Origin: Oikopleura dioica
Lineage: Eukaryota > Chordata > Appendicularia > Copelata > Oikopleuridae
Direction of reading: 5' to 3'
DNA: 64,000 nt
Assembly: GCA_907165135.1 (NCBI GenBank)
Contig: OU015569.1
Coordinates: 1,674,001 to 1,738,000 of the forward strand
The notes beneath the pieces were generated by a model. It was not told where the DNA came from. It did not search any database and saw nothing but the letters and a program-made list of their open reading frames with translations. Below are positions 55,031 to 64,000 of the stretch, in pieces. A program made the position numbers and the translations under genes. Numbering within the stretch: position 1 is the stretch's first letter; each line of letters begins with the position of its first letter.

Positions 55031-56481
55031 AAACATAAGTCCAGTCAAATGGGGGAGCGAGATAAAGGAACGTTGTGAGCGTAGATTGAATAACTGGTAT
55101 CTGGAGCACTTCTCCTCGATCCTCGATAGGAGTAGGATCCAAACGCGCTACATTGCGATTGACTTCAGCAAGCACCTCGTGAATGTCTCGCTGGTTTGTA
55201 CTTTTCAGCTGATCAAAAACATCGCACTAAAAATAGTTTCTGATTCTCTGAAATAAAACTCCTCATACCAGGGCTGAAACGAAATAGCTTCCAGTTTTCC
55301 TGTCTCTCAGGGAAACTTGTTTTTCAATCGTCGAGAAGTGGATCAAACAATCAGCATCATACGGCCATCTAAAATTTATTTCGTAAAAACGTTCTCTTTA
55401 AGATACTCAATAGATAATACTCAACTAACTGAAATGGTTAAGACATTTCTTTATTCAGAATTAGAATTTTAGTCGTGGAGAAAATTGCTTTGAAAGAGTG
55501 CCTCAGGAACTCTCTCCTTCCCCTTTACGACGACGTGTTTATTAAAACTGATTTAGGAGGGTTTAATTTTTACCTTTTTTGTACTGTGTTTCCTTGAGCT
55601 ACAAGATGCGTCTTGCCGATTCCCTTTCCCCGGCATGCATTAACAAAGAACAGCTTCGGTTTCGCGGCCAGAGTTATGTTCGACTTTTACAGATATTAAA
55701 TTAAGATTTCATGATCTGATGGTTCAACCGTCCGCTATAATATTTGTATCTGCTCCTTAATTGGATCCACGAAGAAATTCAAATCCGTATGAGTGTCCTT
55801 CAGATAAATGATGTTATTCGCACTTCCATGGGACGAAATAGCCATGCCGAATACTTCGATATTCGACAGGTCAATCTTTTTGAAGATTTTCAGAATATCC
55901 TCCGCGACGTATTTCGAAGGATTATGATAAATACGAACTTCGAAGCCAAGGCGCACCATCGTTTTAGTTAGCCTTGCGATATCTTCCTTTGCACCATCTC
56001 TGAAATGAGGTTCAATATTACTGTCTCAACTTATCTCTGTTTTATAACTTTCAATTAAAACAAGGATCTGATAGAAGTTTAATCCAAAAGCCTAATTTAA
56101 CCTTTTATTGACCACAGTTTTAGTCCGCTTTCCAGTCTTATCATCAATCCAAACGCACGACTTATCAAAGTGCTCAATTCCAAAGATCAAGAAAATCTTT
56201 TTCGACTCCTTGACCTTTTTCCAATCGTATTCACGCTTCGTGTAAGTAAAAGTAGCACTGCTAGGCTTAATAGTCTTCGAAGAGGAAGGTGGCTGAGCAT
56301 CAGTTGTCGTATCTGTTTTTTTGCAACCGCTTTCTTGGGCTTTCTTGAAGCTGTTGCTTCTGAGAAATCCGTCGACCTCAGCTCCTTCGTCATATTCATC
56401 CTCGACTTCGGGTAGCTTTGATGGATCATAAGACTTCTCCGTGAGTTCTTTCCAAAGCTCAGCGTTCGTGTCTTCCAGCAT
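55031..56481 (-). CDS. Caspase-like cysteine protease, tandem copy 2
   Basis: Paralogue of the neighbouring gene in the same orientation. Starts MLEDTNAELWKELTEKSY at 56481, preceded by TTTTCAG, as in copy 1. Same catalytic His (GMAISSHGSANN) and Cys (FFVNACRGKGIGK). The small subunit reads CLIHFSTIEKQVSLRD and RKTGSYFVSAL. In copy 1 the substrate-pocket position reads YSLRSTT, here VSLRDRK, so specificity may differ. The C-terminus is longer (PPFDWTYV). The prodomain is short and acidic. The upstream 100 bp resembles that of copy 1, so promoter sequence was duplicated too. Confidence 0.88.
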
Positions 56482-56593
56482 TATTTCTGAAAACGGCGAA
56501 CGATGAGTCCTCTTTGATTTCGAATAAATAGATTCTCAACTAGTAACTCTAGTGAACTTAGGAGTAGAAAGACAGAGAATTTTCTTCGAAGTT

Positions 56594-57123
56594 TAAAACT
56601 TCGAGTTCAAGAATTTGGACACAAAATCAGTCGCTTTAGGATCGTTTTGAAGGAGCTCATCGAAGGGTCGGTGCATTTGCGATTCCTGAGAATAGCCGAC
56701 AACCAACTCCTGGAAATCCATCTGGCCTTTGCCGAGGAGCAACTCGATCGCGCGAGTGTCAGAAATGTTACTGAAGAGATTGTTATTTTAAAATGGTGGC
56801 ATTTTCCTTCCAATCACCTGTTTTTGGCGAATTCGTTTTTGATAACTTGTCGGTAGACATTGACGGGAATAGAAGATTTGTTCAAGACGAGGATCTCTGG
56901 GGCGGCTCTGTAGAATGCTTTGTACAAGGTGAGGACTCGAAGACGAGAGTTGGCCTGAAAGGAGAGAGCATTAGGGTTAATGGGGTTGCGGAAGTCTTAC
57001 TCTGGCATAGTCGGCTCGAGCTTGAGTGTTCAACTTCTCGGATGGGGTCTGCTTGACGTATCCTTCGACGGAGGCGCCGGAGTTGCGAACCGCCTGGCTC
57101 CTTACGACAGCTCGAGTCAACAT
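56594..57123 (-). CDS. NDUFA6: Complex I accessory subunit NDUFA6 (LYR-motif protein B14)
   Basis: Inner-membrane complex I subunit that binds the mitochondrial acyl carrier protein through its LYR motif. Three exons (57123-57001, 56954-56818, 56770-56594), GT-AG introns of 46-47 nt. Seen: basic N-terminus MLTRAVVRSQAVRNSG, the LYR region RVLTLYKAFYRAAPEIL (here LYK), then DTRAIELLLGKGQMDFQE (vertebrate DPRVVDLLVIKGKIELEE) and ATDFVSKFLNSKF at the C-terminus (DFLSKF in vertebrates). Length about 145 aa, as expected. LYK instead of LYR is a conservative change. Confidence 0.88.
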
Positions 57124-57699
57124 TCTAGTAGTAAAAGATAGAGTTCTGCTTTTTTAGATACTTTGTAAATAACAAAAGAAAACGGCGCTTATTTTCTTAT
57201 TTTTTTGACCTATTAAATTTATAATAAATAGATACCTTCAAAATATTTGTGTTTTGGTCATTTTAAATCTTCATAAAATCAAATTTAAATATTTTCATTG
57301 CTATTTCTCTACATTTAAATCTGACCAAACGAAGAGAAACCAAGCTAAACTAGCAAATCATTTTCCCTTTAATCATTTTTACTACTTTTCCTTCTCTTCT
57401 ATAAATTTCCCTTTTTATTATTTACCCTTTTATTCAATTTTCGATATTAAAAAAGCATTGAAAGAACTTTCTTTATTTAGATTTTATTGAAAATAGAAGG
57501 AGGAAAATTGTAATTCAGCTCAGAAAAAAGGAGGAAAAAACACATCAAGAATAACCACAGATAGAAATTGTTTCGTAGGGTCATGTTTTTGGAAAAGTAA
57601 AGTAACGAGGTAGAATTATTTACAAAATCGGAAAGTAGTAAAAGTCAAGTAGAGTGCTAAAAGGTGAGAACAACTGTATAAATAAGGAGGAGTGGGTGT
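57124..57699. other. AT-rich spacer
   Basis: Between NDUFA6 and the RBD-C1 gene. Position 57170-57480 is very A/T-rich; no supported gene. No kinase-domain exon is visible here for the gene ending at 57700. Confidence 0.4.
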
Positions 57700-58336
57700 T
57701 CAGTGAGAAGTGTCGAGAAGAGGCGTTTTTGAGCGGAATCGGGAGAAGTGGGAGGCAAATGACTGCTGCACCCCTTGCGAGTGTTCACATTGATTCACTG
57801 CGCCCGACTTTCTACAATGTTTGCAGACGAGCACGCCGCAGGAGCTAGAAAATAGAGTTGAGAAAGGTCAAAGGTCGGGTCGAGCGACGTACCGGCAGTG
57901 CCAAGGGCGGCGAAACCAAATACTGGCGTGGCATTGGTGGCAGTTCTTGTGGCGCGTCTCGATGTTCTTGCGTCGGAAATTGTGCTGGTCGGTTTTGGAG
58001 AGGTAGGAAGAGTCCTCGGATTGAAAGAGGAGGAGGCAGTTGACGAAGAGGGATGACTCATCGTCCAGGTCGATATACTTGCCAGTGGTAGGCTCGATGA
58101 TGTTCACTTTCTCGAAATCAACGCCGCGCAGACGGTTGCATTTTTTCAAAGTATCTCCCACGGACACTAGAAACTAGAGTTACCGACCTAGAGCACAAGA
58201 AAAATGACTCACCATCGTCGTGGACTGCAACAGTTGTGAGACCGTTGAGTGTTAGAACTTGGAAAGTCCTCCGCGGCATGCCGAAGTTTCGTCGCTGAGT
58301 GATGTCGTAAGCTGGTTTCATTTCTGTGAGCATCAT
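57700..58336 (-). CDS. RBD + C1-like zinc-finger protein (resembles RAF N-terminal half, no kinase)
   Basis: Exons 58336-58213, 58166-57893 and 57844-57700 join in frame to 180 aa with two GT-AG introns of 46-48 nt. The N-terminal part FQVLTLNGLTTVAVHDD, VSVGDTLKKCNRLRGVDFEK fits a ubiquitin-like Ras-binding domain (compare SLHDCLMKALKVRGL of RAF). It is followed by DQHNFRRKN (compare THNFARKTF), then NCHQCHASIWF, WHCRSCGVLVCKHC and a final C-x-HS. This is a C1-type zinc finger with Cys in place of the usual second His. The reading frame ends after TPLLDTSH with no kinase domain. Interpretation: a stand-alone regulatory or competitor module of the Ras-RAF type. Alternative: a FYVE/RING-like finger of another family. 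Confidence 0.55.
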
Positions 58337-58561
58337 TTTTTCTATGATTGATGGATTGATTGAGGATGAGTTGAGTAGTCAGAAAAATACAGTATGCGCC
58401 GATTTCAATTTTATAAATCTGAAAAGAAGAGGGGTTAAAATCTAGAATTTTTTAAGTGAGCTTAAACTTGAACATTAATAATTGAACTAGACGGGACGTT
58501 TCTTGTGCGTCTCATGTGTGGCAGTCTAACAGGTGAACAAGTCGAGAGGTTCGTCCTGAAT

Positions 58562-59440
58562 CTCACTCTTCTTCTTCCTCTTCGTCCATGGTAATGTCCA
58601 TGACTTCTATCGACGTTTCCGCCTCGACTCTGCGCATCTTTTGCTCCAGCCCATGAATCGCTTGAAGAAGGACATGCACTTCTTTTCTTCTCTCGTTTAG
58701 CTTGGAATCGAGCCCTTCCTTTTCTATAAAAACGACGGTTAGAATTATTCTCTTCCTTGATTTCAGATGATTTACCGATAGTTAAAGCGTCGATGTCTTC
58801 TTTTATTTTCTCGATTTCGGCGTTGGACGTTGCTCTGTCAGGATGTTTGTTGATGATTTTGGCAAAGGCGTCGTATTCTTGCTGATTGGACTTGTATTTT
58901 CGCGCTTCTTTCAGCTCGGCTCTGAAATCGCATAAAATTTTAAGCTAGAACTGTTGAACGTACGTTGCTTTTTCTATCATTTTCGAGGCATTGGACATTT
59001 CAACTTCAACTTCTTTCTCGTTGTCAATGTATTTTTGTCGTTGGCGCTCGTTGGCCTTGGCGATCATTGTCAACTTCTTCACCTGCGAACGAAGTTGAAA
59101 ACGAAAGTACTTATGAATGGCCCTGGCAAGCTTCCTTGACCTAGGAACGGATAATTGACCTGATATTCCGCTTGATCGAGCATTTGCAAAATCTTCTGTC
59201 CAGCTGCCTGATCAGGTTCCGGACTGTTGCACCACTAAACCAAATACTCACTATTTCTTATTTACTCTCTCGCGCGAAGTTTCAGGTTTTGAAAGTTCTA
59301 GGCACGTCGAAAGGTACTTTTACGAGTCTTACCCGAAGAAAGGATTTTAATAAAAGTGTCAGCTTCCTGTCATCGCCCGCACCCTCGCCGTCAAGCAACA
59401 ATCGTGTGCGAATCACTTCATCGTCCTTAGCGGTGTTCAT
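58562..59440 (-). CDS. THOC7: THO complex subunit 7
   Basis: Subunit of the nuclear TREX/THO complex that couples transcription to mRNA export. N-terminus MNTAKDDEVIRTRLLLDG then EGAGDDRKLTLLLKSFLR (vertebrate DDEVIRKRLLIDGDGAGDDR, near-identical pattern). WCNSPEPDQAAGQKILQML follows, then NQQEYDAFAKIINKHPDR (QEYDALAKVIxxHPDR), a coiled coil, RRKEVHVLLQAIHGLEQK (RRKQFHVLLSTIHELQ), and an acidic C-terminus of six Glu. Several short introns. Length about 205 aa, as in other animals. Transcribed in the same direction as its two downstream neighbours. Confidence 0.93.
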
Positions 59441-60769
59441 TCTAAAATAACTAATATTGGAGAAAATCTTCATCAAAATTCATAAAAAACGAATAACTTT
59501 GTAGACTTTAAACTAAAAAGAAAATTGACCTGAGCTGCCTCGAGTTTTCCGTAAATTTGAGCTCTAAATCAGCAGCTATTTGGCAATCCAACTTTTGGAA
59601 AAAGGAAAAGACACTGCCTAATCATTGCTGATTTAATAAACTCACAGAAATGTAACCCTCAACAGCGGGGGGTAGGGATAAAATTTTCACGCGTTTCTTT
59701 CACAACGGGTGTTAAAATTATCCTCCGCAAATTTTAACCCTTGGCAGCTGGCTGGTATTTAAAGGTTATTAGGATCCGGCGAGGATCGATTTGAAGTTGC
59801 TAAAAATATCGTTTTTTTTTTCTTTTCAAGCCCAACAAATTTAACGAATTTTAAGAATTCCAGGGTAAGAAATTTCACCCCTGTTCTTTATTCGATAAAT
59901 CTAATTCTTCAATGACAATCGCATAATTTCTTTCCCTCTTTCCGGAGCAGAAAATACCTGCAACAGAAAGATGACAAATCGAAAAACAATCTCTAAATTC
60001 TTCTTTCAAATCGCTGATTCCATCTTCCTTCTGTTCTTCTTTCTCTAATAACAGCACTTGGGAAGCTTTTCCTCTTCTTCTCTCAAAAATCTCTTTCACT
60101 TCTGACTTCGAGTCTTTTTAAAACGGTTCAAAAACACTCCAAACTCTATTTCCGGGAGAATGAAGCGTGCGGGCATTTCCGCTTCTTAATCCGGTCGAGG
60201 AAAAAGGAAAACGGCGAAAAATTGATAGTGCGTGGCCCGCGGTGCTTGCTCTCAAAGTGCCCGTCATTTTGGTTATGGGGTTTTTTTAAATTGGTGATTT
60301 GAACCGGACCGACAGCGGCGCAATAATGCGCCAAGCCAGATGCGCTCACGCGCGCCGCGATCTCGACGGACGCCCCGCGCGGCAGACAGGACACGAGGAT
60401 ACTGAAGCTCCCTAAATCTTCGCTGCGGATGCTGTTTTTGGGCTTCTTGGAGTAGAAAAGTTAGGGTGATGGGATAAGAATGATGGGAAATATCTTTGCT
60501 ATTCGTTGGAAATTGAAGTTAAAACTCGAACCTTAGACCAAGAAAGGGACCATTTTGAAAATTTATGAGAAAATGATAGAAGATGACCTGATAGAAGCTA
60601 CTGTACGCTTTAGTCTCTTATATTCAAGATCTAAAAAACAATCTGAACAAAAACACGGATCAAATAAAAAAGCGAATAAGCAAAATATCAAAGGCCAATA
60701 AAACTTAGTAGACAATCATTATTTGAGGGGATAAACTACCGTTTACGATAAACATAGACAACATTTTGT
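59441..60769. other. Interval without a supported gene
   Basis: Contains short minus-strand ORFs (59875-60099, 60146-60394) with biased composition (Lys/Glu or Arg) and no domain. Upstream region of THOC7. Position 60140-60400 is GC-rich compared with its surroundings. Confidence 0.35.
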
Positions 60770-60985
60770 TTATTGATTTTTGGGAATAAGCCCGTTCCTG
60801 GTACCAGTGGCAATGTCCTCCGAGGTGATGAAAGAGTACATGCTCTGAGCTTGAAAGCTAGGCGCCATCAGTTCGATCAGCTGGTCGCGGTGCGAACAAG
60901 CGAGGCGCAGTTGATTTGAGGCTCCCGCCGCTAAGAGGTGTTCCATCCCTCGTAAACCTTTGCAGAGCTTTAAACCGACCGCCAT
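60770..60985 (-). CDS. Possible C-terminal exon, orphan
   Basis: ATG at 60985, stop at 60770, 71 aa (GMEHLLAAGASNQLRLACSH, then PSFQAQSMYSFITSEDIATG). Composition looks like real protein and is GC-richer than its flanks. Whether it is a small gene or a last exon is unclear. No family recognised. Confidence 0.3.
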   Translation of the reverse strand: MAVGLKLCKGLRGMEHLLAAGASNQLRLACSHRDQLIELMAPSFQAQSMYSFITSEDIATGTRNGLIPKNQ

Positions 60986-61710
60986 CAGTTAAAAGCAATA
61001 AACCACGGGCAACCAAAAATGCATGCTGTTTTAGAAGCACTAACTTTTCCTTCAATACAACCCATGTTGTAGAAAATCTCAAACTCTAAAAAACCATTTA
61101 TTCTCGGGCATTTTAGTTTAGCTATTTTGATGAAAATATTTTTTCTATAATTTGAAAAATATCGTTCCAGCTTTCATCCTTTTTTGAACAATTGCATTGC
61201 ACATTTTTTTAGTTCCTATTCTTCAGAGAAATCTTCTGAGAATTCAAATAAGCCCATAAAAATACCCAATGCTCCGGATTTTTGAAAATTTATGACATGC
61301 TTATTTAGATGGGAGCCGGATATCATTTTTTGTCGTGTCTTTGAGCAAAGCCATAAATCGCCGAAAGTCAGTGTGCTCAAATTTCCCTATTTTCCCACTT
61401 GTGATATTTCCTTCCGATAAGAAATTTTGAAATTTCCAATTGTGTGAAAATCTCAGCTCATAAAGTTTGGACCTGGGAAGATTGCAACAGTGATTTATGA
61501 GTATTGCCTTTTCTGCAATTCTATCTGTAATAAACATACTGTTGGGAGGAAGTTATTGTTGCTCATTGGCTCATGGGTATTTATTCAAGAACCAGTGGGG
61601 TATAATTTATTTTTGGGGTCCCCTTGAAGAGCTGAGAAAATATTTTTCCCACAGGTTCGAAAACAGGAAGTGGCGGGTGCTGCGATAGTGGCGGGATTAG
61701 ACACCCTGTC

Positions 61711-62524
61711 CTAGACTGGCCGAGATACATTTCCGCTCCCCTGCTGAGATTTATGGTACCTCCTATGGCGGCAAATCCTTTCAAATTCGGCCGTTAAGCT
61801 CTCTCCTATGATTCCGGACAAGTACAATTCCTCGTTGAACAGCGCAGCTTGAGAATATGGCCCAACAACGGAGCAGGCCCAATTCGAGCGGCTAGTCACT
61901 TTCAACCTTATTTTTTCGTTGATCTACTAGCAGAGTAAAAGCTCTTCGTGATAGCCTATTACATATAAACATTAGGTCTTCGAGTCTTTATTGAAGAACG
62001 AAAACATTTCGTGAGAGGAAAACTAGATAAACGATCCTTTTCGAGTTTCCAGAGTCGCCTCCTCTTGCCAAGACGTTGATGATGAACGACTGGTCGGGTG
62101 GCAAGTCAACTTCGACACAGAGCCTGGTCGGCGTTTTTTTCTCGCCTTTGAAGAATTCGTTGTACGCCGCATTCATTGTGTTAAATTGACTGTGCGAAGA
62201 ATTGAAACGTGTGATTATTTTTCTCTCGCTTTTGAACCAACCTTAAATCGCGGAGAAATAGCTGCACTTGAACAATGTCGGCTCTATTGAGGCCTCTCGC
62301 CTTTAGCCCGCAATTAACAGTTTCCAGCGCGGCGGCGAGGGTTGAAGAGCTGAGACCGGAAATCGCCACGAATCGACCATCGGATGCGATGATTTTACCC
62401 TCCGTGACTGCTGGAACGGCCGCTGCATCTGATCGATACTGCACAAGTGTGTTGGGAAAATATTCACTCTAATAGCCACGGAAGCGGGAACGCGCACGCG
62501 ATCCAATGCACTGACAAATTTCAT
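61711..62524 (-). CDS. Tandem RidA (YjgF) domains, likely related to the DPH6 C-terminal half
   Basis: Start MKFVSALDRVRVPASVAI at 62524. The first RidA-like unit has GKIIASDGRFVAISGLSS, LETVNCGLKARGLNRAD (RidA helix), QLFLRDLR, MNAAYNEFFKGEKKTP and TRLCVEVDLPPDQSFI (family: M...Y..FF...P.R..V.V..LP). The second unit begins WACSVVGPYSQAALF then ELYLSGIIG, the GPYSQA/SGxIG signature, but its downstream part is not clearly open, so the 3' end is uncertain and may be degraded. Fungal and plant DPH6 proteins carry two such domains after the ATP-pyrophosphatase domain. The gene lies directly downstream of DPH6 on the same strand, so this may be one gene with an 840-nt intron, or a split pair. Confidence 0.65.
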
Positions 62525-63368
62525 GCTTAGACTTTGCTCGAGATCTTCATCAGAGATCGAATTTTATGTTCCCAAATTTCAATCATTCAATTAATAATCA
62601 TCATTAATTCGGGTCAGAAATGTCTGAAGAAAAATCTCCTTTTGTATTGTATAGCCCCTCTAACCCACTCAAGAAGTATTTCTCGAATGACCTTTAGCCT
62701 TGGATAAAAATAAAGGATGAATGAAAACCCCGTCAAGAAATTCGGCTCATCCCTTTATTGAGAAACAGGGAAAAAATAAATCGAGGTGTATATTTTCATT
62801 TGAGCGCTACGTTTTTTGTCGCATCGACAAAATGAAATTCTGGTTATTGTTGCATGCATAGAAGCGTGACCTAGTTAGCGAGTACGGCTTTTATGTAGCA
62901 TTTGAAGCAGTAATCCTCGAAAACAATGGACACCATAAACAGGGTAAATCGGCTTATCGAACAACACGCGGCCTATATCCCCCACTAAAACTTGATTCAA
63001 GGCCTCTTGACCTAGACCATGCTAAAAAAATCTCATCCCACAAAAAAAGGATGACGAAAAAAAGTCCAAATTGGCATTCAATAAGTTAGTTTAGACAGCA
63101 TGTAACTTATGTATTGAAGATTTTTTTGCAATTCTCACACCCTTCTTTTTTGTTGTGAGAAAAACACAACTCGCTCTAGTGGCTCATGTAATCCGGATTC
63201 TTGATCCCTGAAAACAGAAAATCTAGTCGCGAACACACATTCCTGTCGCATCGCTGGCGAAAGCCTCCAATCCGCGTTTCCGCTTTCTGACTGCCGGAAA
63301 CTCTTGGTCTCTTTGGAATGCGTTGAGCAACACTCTACTAAACAGCGACTACTTGTTTCCCACTTCTT
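62525..63368. other. Interval between DPH6 and RidA exons
   Basis: AT-rich and non-coding as far as I can see. Either an intron, if the two parts are one gene, or an intergenic spacer. Confidence 0.4.
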
Positions 63369-64000
63369 TCACTTTCTCAAATCATCTCCTAAAGAAGCTT
63401 TCTTTATTTGGAGGTAGTAAACCGGGGCGTCGAAGTCATCCGAGTGCAAGATCGTTTCTGTCTCCTCTAGAGCGATTTTCTTCTTGTAGAGAGGACAGTC
63501 GGTCACGAACGATTCGAATTCGCCACCTGAAAAGGGAGATGACTATATTGAGAAAATAGGGGTAAAGAGAAAAGTGAAATGTACCCCTAAACAACTCTGT
63601 ATCAACAGAGAACAGAAGAGGATGAAATTCAAAGCGCTTTGAAGCTCGAATCGCCACGAGCGTAAAATTTAAGCGCACTGTTACCTTCGCCCGCCGGATG
63701 TACTCCGAATTTCTCTTCCAAAGTTAAGAGCGTCGGGGTCAGCTCGTGAAGCAGCTTTCCGACGTGCTTCCGGTTTAATCCCAGCGCCGCCACTTTTACA
63801 ATGACGACCTCGAAGCCAAGTTGCGACAAGTCCTGGATGTACTGCTTCTGATCTTTTTGCCAAAGCGGAGCGAGTGAAACCAGCCCAAGTCGGCTGCAAA
63901 CGGACTCAACTCGTACTCGCTGGTAATCTTTCTAGGCGGTCAAAGTTTTAAATAAAGGGTATCTCCATCGATTAGGCAATCTTTAACGAATTTCAAAATT
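63369..64000 (-). CDS. DPH6: Diphthine-ammonia ligase (DPH6), 5' end beyond the window
   Basis: ATP-dependent last step of diphthamide synthesis on elongation factor 2. The visible part begins DYQRVRVESVCSRLGLVS (vertebrate DYQRIRVENVCKRLNL), then LAPLWQKDQKQYI, GFEVVIVKVAALGLNRKH, LTLEEKFGVHPAGEG, intron 63527-63684, then GGEFESFVTDCPLYKKKI (GGEYETFTLDCPLF in the family) and DAPVYYLQI. The stop at 63369 would end the protein about where the vertebrate enzyme ends. The N-terminal ATP-binding SGGKDS motif lies outside the window. Confidence 0.88.

Noticed and set aside
61301-61537. 78-codon minus ORF
   Set aside because: No motif, AT-rich, and no splice sites linking it to the RidA exons.

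Overview
This is a eukaryotic, animal nuclear window. Nearly all genes are split by very short introns (mostly 40-70 nt, GT-AG, with several GC-AG and GA-AG cases), lie on both strands, and encode typical metazoan proteins (K2P channel, NCLX exchanger, caspases, cyclin B3-like, UBE2O, THOC7, NDUFA6). Tiny introns, non-canonical GA-AG introns and close gene packing suggest an appendicularian tunicate (Oikopleura-like). That assignment is inference; no rRNA or mitochondrial marker is present.

Layout. 1-2.3 kb: a two-pore-domain K+ channel (minus), cut by the left edge, with a long fold-back element in or beside its 5' part. 2.4-5.6 kb: gene-poor, with mobile-element remnants. 5.7-8.2 kb: a SETD4/Rubisco-LSMT-like SET methyltransferase (plus). 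8.7-10.4 kb: unrecognised exons (plus). 11.3-13.4 kb: L-threonine 3-dehydrogenase (plus). 13.8-23.9 kb: an orphan membrane protein, a RING protein, several orphan genes, a telomere-repeat palindrome and a coiled-coil RING protein. 24.2 kb: initiator tRNA-Met (minus). 24.8-28.2 kb: UBE2O copy 1 (plus). 28.6-30.4 kb: three small minus-strand orphans. 30-38 kb: gene-poor and repeat-rich. 38.2-41.1 kb: mitochondrial Na+/Ca2+ exchanger NCLX (minus). 43.8-45.6 kb: a CUB-domain membrane protein (plus). 45.9-49.2 kb: UBE2O copy 2 (minus), an inverted duplicate of copy 1. 50.0-53.1 kb: a coiled-coil orphan and a cyclin B3-like gene (plus). 53.6-56.5 kb: two tandem caspases (minus). 56.6-59.4 kb: NDUFA6, an RBD-C1 protein resembling the RAF regulatory half, and THOC7 (all minus). 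61.7-64 kb: tandem RidA domains and DPH6 (minus), the latter cut by the right edge.

The most distinctive feature is the population of short non-autonomous DNA transposons. Eight copies of one family have TIRs of the form CAGAGTTGCAAAT and an interior made of GAGCT repeats; four have perfect and three have near-perfect 8-bp target duplications. Three copies of a second family (terminus CTGGGYTCGGCAACCTG) each have a perfect 8-bp duplication. Three longer elements end in TTAA. Three copies of the first family sit inside introns of protein genes. One 67-nt UBE2O intron, present in both duplicate copies, is itself bounded by inverted repeats resembling that family, so it is a candidate transposon-derived intron. 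Six of the eight family-1 copies lie in the spacer between the two inverted UBE2O copies. UBE2O copy 1 carries an in-frame stop just before the catalytic UBC domain; copy 2 does not.

Most genes are independent housekeeping or signalling genes. No single pathway links them.
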